Of a stretch of 64,000 nt of DNA, positions 63,301 to 64,000 are shown piece after piece (within the stretch, counting starts at the first letter, position 1; each line of letters starts with the position of its first letter). The position numbers were made by a program, and so were the translations under genes. Under the pieces are notes generated by a model. It saw only the letters and a program-made list of their open reading frames with translations, made no database searches and was not told the DNA's origin. The DNA comes from Pachypanchax playfairii (lineage: Eukaryota; Chordata; Actinopteri; Cyprinodontiformes; Aplocheilidae), in contig SSNP01000108.1 of NCBI GenBank assembly GCA_006937955.1, forward strand, positions 359,377-423,376. Reading direction: 5' to 3'.

Positions 63301-64000
63301 TTGGGCTGCCAGCAGCTCCCCGTCCTCAACAGGACTCTCTTTCTGCATACTGATTAACACCACAACAGGCCTGCGGGAGCTCAACCCCCTTCTTTCTGTG
63401 TGGGATTTGCCAGGATCTTCAGGTTTTAGCTTGTGAACTGGACTTTGGTCAGAAGGAATATAAAATGTTGCTCGTGGTCCCTCCAACGTTTCCACTGGCT
63501 TTTCATTGTGGTTTGAATCTCTGAGAACCTCCAAAGCAGGTGGTTGTTCTTCAGATTGAGTCAACTCAGATCCGTCTGTTTCCATGTCCTCCGCACCGAG
63601 CATCTCAGAACATCTGTCAGGAACAGCTGGGCCTCCCTGTGGTGAATGTCTGTGATGGTTCTCAATCTGACAGCTTCTGTTGTTTGTGACCCCCTCTTCA
63701 GGAAGTGAACCCCCCATGAAGGTGGTTCTGACTTTGAGAAGCTCCAAGCTGAACTGGGCCTGCTCCAACTCTCTCATGCGTCTGCTCTCTCGCTTGGATC
63801 GGTTCTTATGGCTGGTTTCATCTGTGCTCTTGCTCCGTTCAGAGTCCTCTTCTTTTTCTGTTTTGGCAGAATCCACTAAATCCAGCGCGTATTCCACATC
63901 AGCAGAACGGTCCTGTCCAGATGAGGTCAGGTCTTCTAGAGTACCAGCATCCATCTCCTCTGCTGCTGGACTCGGGTACCTGCAGTGTTCCTCATGTTGC
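41948..64000 (-). CDS. myo9a: Unconventional myosin IXa, C-terminal half (partial, 5' end off window)
   Basis: Actin motor with a RhoGAP tail that turns off RhoA near junctions and actin. Twenty exons, read right to left: 64000-62954 (open at the edge), 62868-62778, 62566-62363, 60859-60762, 59613-59537, 59460-59252, 59033-58914, 58742-58554, 56464-56417, 56324-56213, 55724-55663, 52097-51905, 51601-51473, 51399-51294, 50619-50488, 48925-48802, 46514-46461, 44875-44661, 44506-44364, 42315-41948. All phases agree. The tail shows a Ser/Glu-rich unique region, a complete C1 zinc motif, a RhoGAP domain with arginine finger in GIYRKSG, a Gln/Glu coiled coil, and C-terminus YGSNEFMV. Motifs and end match MYO9A better than MYO9B. 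Teleosts often carry two copies (aa/ab); which one this is cannot be told here. The motor head and IQ motifs lie beyond 64000. Confidence 0.92.
42940..43735. mobile_element. Repeat related to 53487-54560
   Basis: Shares AGAATGAAAATACAG, TTTTGACGGGCACAACGTTG and GGTCAAGCAGCTG with the second copy, and ends TGTTCATATTACACCTTTAA. In the last myo9a intron. The start codon region of the 54413 frame is mutated here. Confidence 0.6.
44029..44363. repeat. Teleost repeat bounded by CA microsatellites, abutting an exon
   Basis: (CA)n at 44029-44051, then TTTTGGTATCCTTTTGGGGA, degenerate CCTAAC repeats (44120-44230), GGGGACCAGGCTTCGGTCCC, then C9 and (CA)n at 44341-44363. It touches the myo9a exon border directly. 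Confidence 0.75.
44364..44506 (-). CDS. myo9a: myo9a penultimate exon (microsatellite donor)
   Basis: EELTYEMLILEPRASDDETP then ESEASIDTGDSSENITMETE, conserved acidic tail. Its donor is the first GT of a (GT)n run belonging to an adjoining repeat, so the 5' splice site reads GTGTGTGT. Confidence 0.88.
44661..44875 (-). CDS. myo9a: myo9a coiled-coil exon
   Basis: Starts SKGHVRQSSSHMPSPPLSPK, passes a Gly/Glu-rich stretch, then LNEQQQLAMQQEERVLTEQI and ESLQKEK, a predicted coiled coil conserved in MYO9A. Donor GTAAGC. Confidence 0.9.
45133..45153 (-). CDS. Candidate in-frame microexon of myo9a (HNAAKYK)
   Basis: Minus-strand TGCAG acceptor, 21 bases HNAAKYK, then donor GTAATG, phase 0, lying between two phase-0 myo9a exons. 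It would add seven residues to a variable linker. Chance alone could give this; low confidence. Confidence 0.15.
46461..46514 (-). CDS. myo9a: myo9a short exon KPVLIAVRFMSISRTATP
   Basis: Eighteen codons with acceptor TTCCAG and donor GTATGT, phase 0 both sides. The peptide follows ...RRSM directly, as in vertebrate MYO9A. Too short for ORF scanning. Confidence 0.9.
46708..47629. mobile_element. MITE with TTTACATGCAGCCAATA ends (host of a nested element)
   Basis: Ends CTGACTACCTTTACATGCAG and CTGCATGTAAACGCAGTCAG. Without the inserted 46956-47552 it is about 325 bp. In a myo9a intron. Confidence 0.75.
46956..47552 (+). mobile_element. Nested MITE with GGGTGTTTCTCAAAG ends
   Basis: 597 bp. 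Ends GGGTGTTTCTCAAAGCCAAG and TTGACATTGAGAACCACCCC, with AAGGAACCTTGCC inside both. It holds a small frame MAVEEKQQLLQRFK (47189-47231) followed by donor GTAAGT, a probable first exon of the parent transposase. Confidence 0.75.
48802..48925 (-). CDS. myo9a: myo9a exon after RhoGAP core
   Basis: CVELIINEQMNKYKARLKDI then SSLEFAESKAKSRLTHIRRS. Last RhoGAP helix and start of a helical tail. Donor GTAAGA. Confidence 0.94.
49619..50290 (+). mobile_element. Relative of the CAGTGGTCGACGG MITE, degenerate
   Basis: Matches 53606-54290 over most of its length (GCATCTCACTAAATCTC, ATCACCGACTTCTTCAGT, CTACGAGTATATAA). The left end is mutated and the right end truncated. Confidence 0.75.
50488..50619 (-). 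CDS. myo9a: myo9a RhoGAP exon 4
   Basis: ISLQEETNRMSANALAIVFA then PCILRCPDFIDPLQSVQDIS. NxMxxxNLAIVFxP-type RhoGAP signature. Donor GTATGT. Confidence 0.95.
50726..51240. mobile_element. piggyBac-like MITE with TTAA target sites
   Basis: CCTTTTAGGCACCA ... TGGTGCCTAAAGGG, flanked by TTAA on both sides (50726-50729, 51237-51240). A diverged relative lies at 61425-61625. In a myo9a intron. Confidence 0.7.
51294..51399 (-). CDS. myo9a: myo9a RhoGAP exon 3
   Basis: HPDKKETIRGVYSVIDQLSR then THLCTLERLIFHLV. RhoGAP helices; phases 1 in, 2 out. Confidence 0.94.
51473..51601 (-). CDS. myo9a: myo9a RhoGAP exon 2
   Basis: VSSINLDDYNIHVIASVLKQ then WLRDLPNPLMTFELYEHFLR. The KxWLRDLPxPL core of RhoGAP domains is intact. 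Confidence 0.95.
51905..52097 (-). CDS. myo9a: myo9a RhoGAP exon 1
   Basis: YDPELSSRQFSVELSRL then VPQLVEKLINYIEMHGLYTE and GIYRKSGSTNKIKEL. The Arg of IYRKSG is the catalytic arginine finger; it is intact. Confidence 0.95.
52146..52627. mobile_element. A/T-rich fold-back element
   Basis: About 480 bp. Outer ends TATGGGGTGCC and GGCACCCCATA, with long imperfect arms (CAAATATTAACAGCAATATT against AATAATGCTCTTAATATTTG). The inside is built of many AACTAAATATTTAGTTAG-like palindromes. TA is the likely target site. Confidence 0.75.
53487..54560 (+). mobile_element. Repeat copy interrupted by a MITE
   Basis: Second copy of the 42940-43735 family, split by 53606-54290. Its frame at 54413-54508 reads MAESASQAAASEPRRFCYPS then QKRRDQRRSKTR, followed by GTGAGT, another repeat-borne exon with a donor. 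Confidence 0.65.
53606..54290. mobile_element. MITE with CAGTGGTCGACGG ends (TA target)
   Basis: 685 bp, CAGTGGTCGACGG to CCGTCGACCACTG, flanked by TA (53604-53605, 54291-54292). Itself carries a teleost repeat tail, GCTTTGGATAAAAGCGTCTG then (AGT)n, at 53686-53733. Tc1/mariner-type by target site. Confidence 0.85.
54811..55091. repeat. Common teleost interspersed repeat, copy 2
   Basis: TGGTAAATGTATTTGTATAG ... GTGTTGCCCAAGGACATTTC ... CGCTCTAACCACTGAGCCAC. Same family as 29774-30013. Confidence 0.75.
55165..55462 (-). repeat. Short interspersed repeat, fuller copy
   Basis: Contains GGTGGGGCAGTTGGTAGCAC, TGTGCATGTTCTCCTTGTGC and CCCGCCTCTCACCCAATGAC. Inverted relative of 14190-14400 and 1610-1680. 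Confidence 0.7.
55663..55724 (-). CDS. myo9a: myo9a C1 domain exon 2
   Basis: (L)CRYACHRKCCSKMTTKCSKK completes the C1 motif C-x4-H-x2-C-x7-C; all eight zinc ligands are present. This short exon (62 nt) was found by phase and homology. Confidence 0.92.
56213..56324 (-). CDS. myo9a: myo9a C1 domain exon 1
   Basis: VEEHNGHIFKSTQYSIPTYC then EYCSSLIWMMDRACVCK. Supplies the first His, the CxxC pair and the next Cys of the C1 zinc finger, H-x12-C-x2-C-x12-C. Donor GTGAGG. Confidence 0.94.
56417..56464 (-). CDS. myo9a: myo9a small basic exon
   Basis: Sixteen residues, APKRERKKSRKKETDI, a Lys/Arg-rich linker just before the C1 domain. Acceptor TTTCAG, donor GTGAGT. Below the usual ORF-length cutoff. 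Confidence 0.85.
56815..57845 (+). mobile_element. RTE-type LINE remnant, split by a MITE
   Basis: Left part (56815-56925) resembles LPPGSKAPEVNEICPEGSGG / ITDGHGHASSI. Right part (57460-57845) has TTTTCAAAAAGGGGGACAAC, CAACTATAAGGGATCACACA and TCTTGGGATCCCCGGGAAGA, all landmarks of fish RTE elements. Frames are broken. Confidence 0.7.
56930..57456 (+). mobile_element. MITE with AGGTACAGTATGTAAGAATT ends, full copy
   Basis: 527 bp with 20-bp perfect inverted ends, inserted in the RTE remnant. Flanks share TTAA/TTTAA. Relative at 36400-36800. Confidence 0.82.
57850..58370. other. Probable interspersed repeat, unclassified
   Basis: Locally higher in CpG than neighbours, with a minus frame MADSAVDEVFTSVFAQCFAW from 58231. 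No inverted ends found. I do not recognise it. Confidence 0.3.
58554..58742 (-). CDS. myo9a: myo9a tail exon
   Basis: MDDGKSIRYKDLYALFEQIL and VKVWVNTFKVFLDEFMTEYK: 63 residues, among the best-conserved MYO9A tail sequence. Phase 0 to 0, donor GTAAGA. Confidence 0.93.
58914..59033 (-). CDS. myo9a: myo9a tail exon with tandem acceptor
   Basis: DTMVDVVFKKALKEFRINIF then NSYSTALA, strongly conserved in MYO9A. The acceptor reads TTTCAGCAG, so the exon may begin at 59033 (adds Gln) or at 59030. Confidence 0.9.
59252..59460 (-). CDS. myo9a: myo9a tail exon
   Basis: SLSPPHSPNLE..., then ELSWRRNVKISSITLEPAQW and SDYRRMNDFLMKK. Conserved block in front of the C1/RhoGAP module. Donor GTCATC. Confidence 0.87.
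59537..59613 (-). CDS. myo9a: myo9a tail exon
   Basis: Short basic exon: (R)MKGKMRFWSKTRHSEKKLPR then ANLSE. Acceptor CAG, donor GTGAGG, phases 2 in and 1 out. Confidence 0.83.
59967..60535 (+). mobile_element. MITE family with AAGAGGCC ends, copy 3 (most complete)
   Basis: About 570 bp with short inverted ends, AAGAGGCCATT and AAGGGCCTCTT. In a myo9a intron. No open frame of note. Confidence 0.7.
60636..60680. repeat. (ATT)n-like microsatellite
   Basis: Imperfect ATT run in a myo9a intron. Confidence 0.8.
60762..60859 (-). CDS. myo9a: myo9a tail exon (weak donor GTTTGT)
   Basis: SSHKDQKKIHKTMSSGDLGK and onward to SSQDG, 32 residues plus two bases; a well-conserved MYO9A stretch. The donor GTTTGT departs from GTRAGT, but it is the one that keeps the frame with the next exon. 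Confidence 0.87.
61425..61625. repeat. Diverged relative of the 50726-51240 MITE
   Basis: Shares ACAGGTCTGT, CCACCACT, TAGTATTCTGGTAAAG and GCGTCTTTT with the other copy. Only the left part is kept. Confidence 0.6.
62363..62566 (-). CDS. myo9a: myo9a tail exon
   Basis: Sixty-eight residues: basic KKKARMSRMRSDFLTRC, then acidic SDGDDDEYYVPAHSYTLPPS. Ends at donor GTAAAA. Phase 0 to 0. Confidence 0.83.
62778..62868 (-). CDS. myo9a: myo9a tail exon
   Basis: Thirty residues (SDKDLVNHERSLSLFTYRDD onwards), Ser/Arg-rich. Joins in phase on both sides (2+1 entry, phase 0 exit). Confidence 0.82.
62954..64000 (-). CDS. myo9a: myo9a large tail exon (continues past window edge)
   Basis: Open frame to position 64000, about 349 residues. 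Acidic, Ser/Thr/Pro-rich and low in hydrophobics, with a basic patch (KNRSKRESRRMRELEQ) and many possible phosphorylation sites. This is the poorly conserved tail of MYO9A. Ends ...PPRHKLPFSK at a GTATGT donor. Confidence 0.85.

Overview
The window is vertebrate nuclear DNA, almost certainly from a ray-finned (percomorph-type) fish. The genes have small exons with GT/AG borders, human-like intron phases and proteins close to vertebrate families. The introns are crowded with teleost repeats: Tc1-like elements, many miniature inverted-repeat elements (MITEs), RTE and L2/Rex1-like LINE pieces, and CA/TAA microsatellites. I see no prokaryotic features, CRISPR array, rRNA or tRNA gene.

Three protein genes are present. 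(1) scamp2, minus strand, seven exons from 13484 down to 1265; the last membrane span and C-terminus lie off the left edge. (2) mpi, mannose-6-phosphate isomerase, plus strand, 19067-35697, eight real exons giving 422 residues. (3) myo9a, an unconventional class IX myosin with a RhoGAP tail, minus strand, 41948 to beyond 64000; twenty exons of the tail (about 1,240 residues) are visible, while the motor head lies off the right edge. scamp2 and mpi are head to head, as in human, but about 5.6 kb of repeats separates their start codons. Their products do unrelated jobs: membrane trafficking, sugar-phosphate supply for glycosylation, and Rho inactivation. Nothing suggests they work as one system.

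Region by region: 1-1264 repeats downstream of the visible scamp2 exons; 1265-13484 scamp2 with a MITE (7691-8542) and a LINE end that holds a 1.25-kb 36-bp minisatellite; 13500-19066 promoter and repeat block; 19067-35697 mpi; 35700-39800 intergenic, with a decayed integrase-type transposase, LINE pieces and MITEs; 39840-41947 likely myo9a 3' UTR; 41948-64000 myo9a with nested transposons.

The most consequential observation is that mpi exon 4 occurs twice (26180-26321 and 27616-27757) inside two near-identical 666-bp blocks that meet at a 10-N gap. The second block differs by a Tc1-like insertion. This looks like two haplotypes laid end to end, not a real exon duplication. Other points of interest: a minisatellite that grew out of the last codons of a LINE reverse-transcriptase ORF; a myo9a donor site supplied by a (GT)n microsatellite; repeat-borne first exons with usable donors; a near-identical inverted repeat 10 kb apart; and several nested transposons with clean boundaries. 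I did not find a convincing undescribed biological system.
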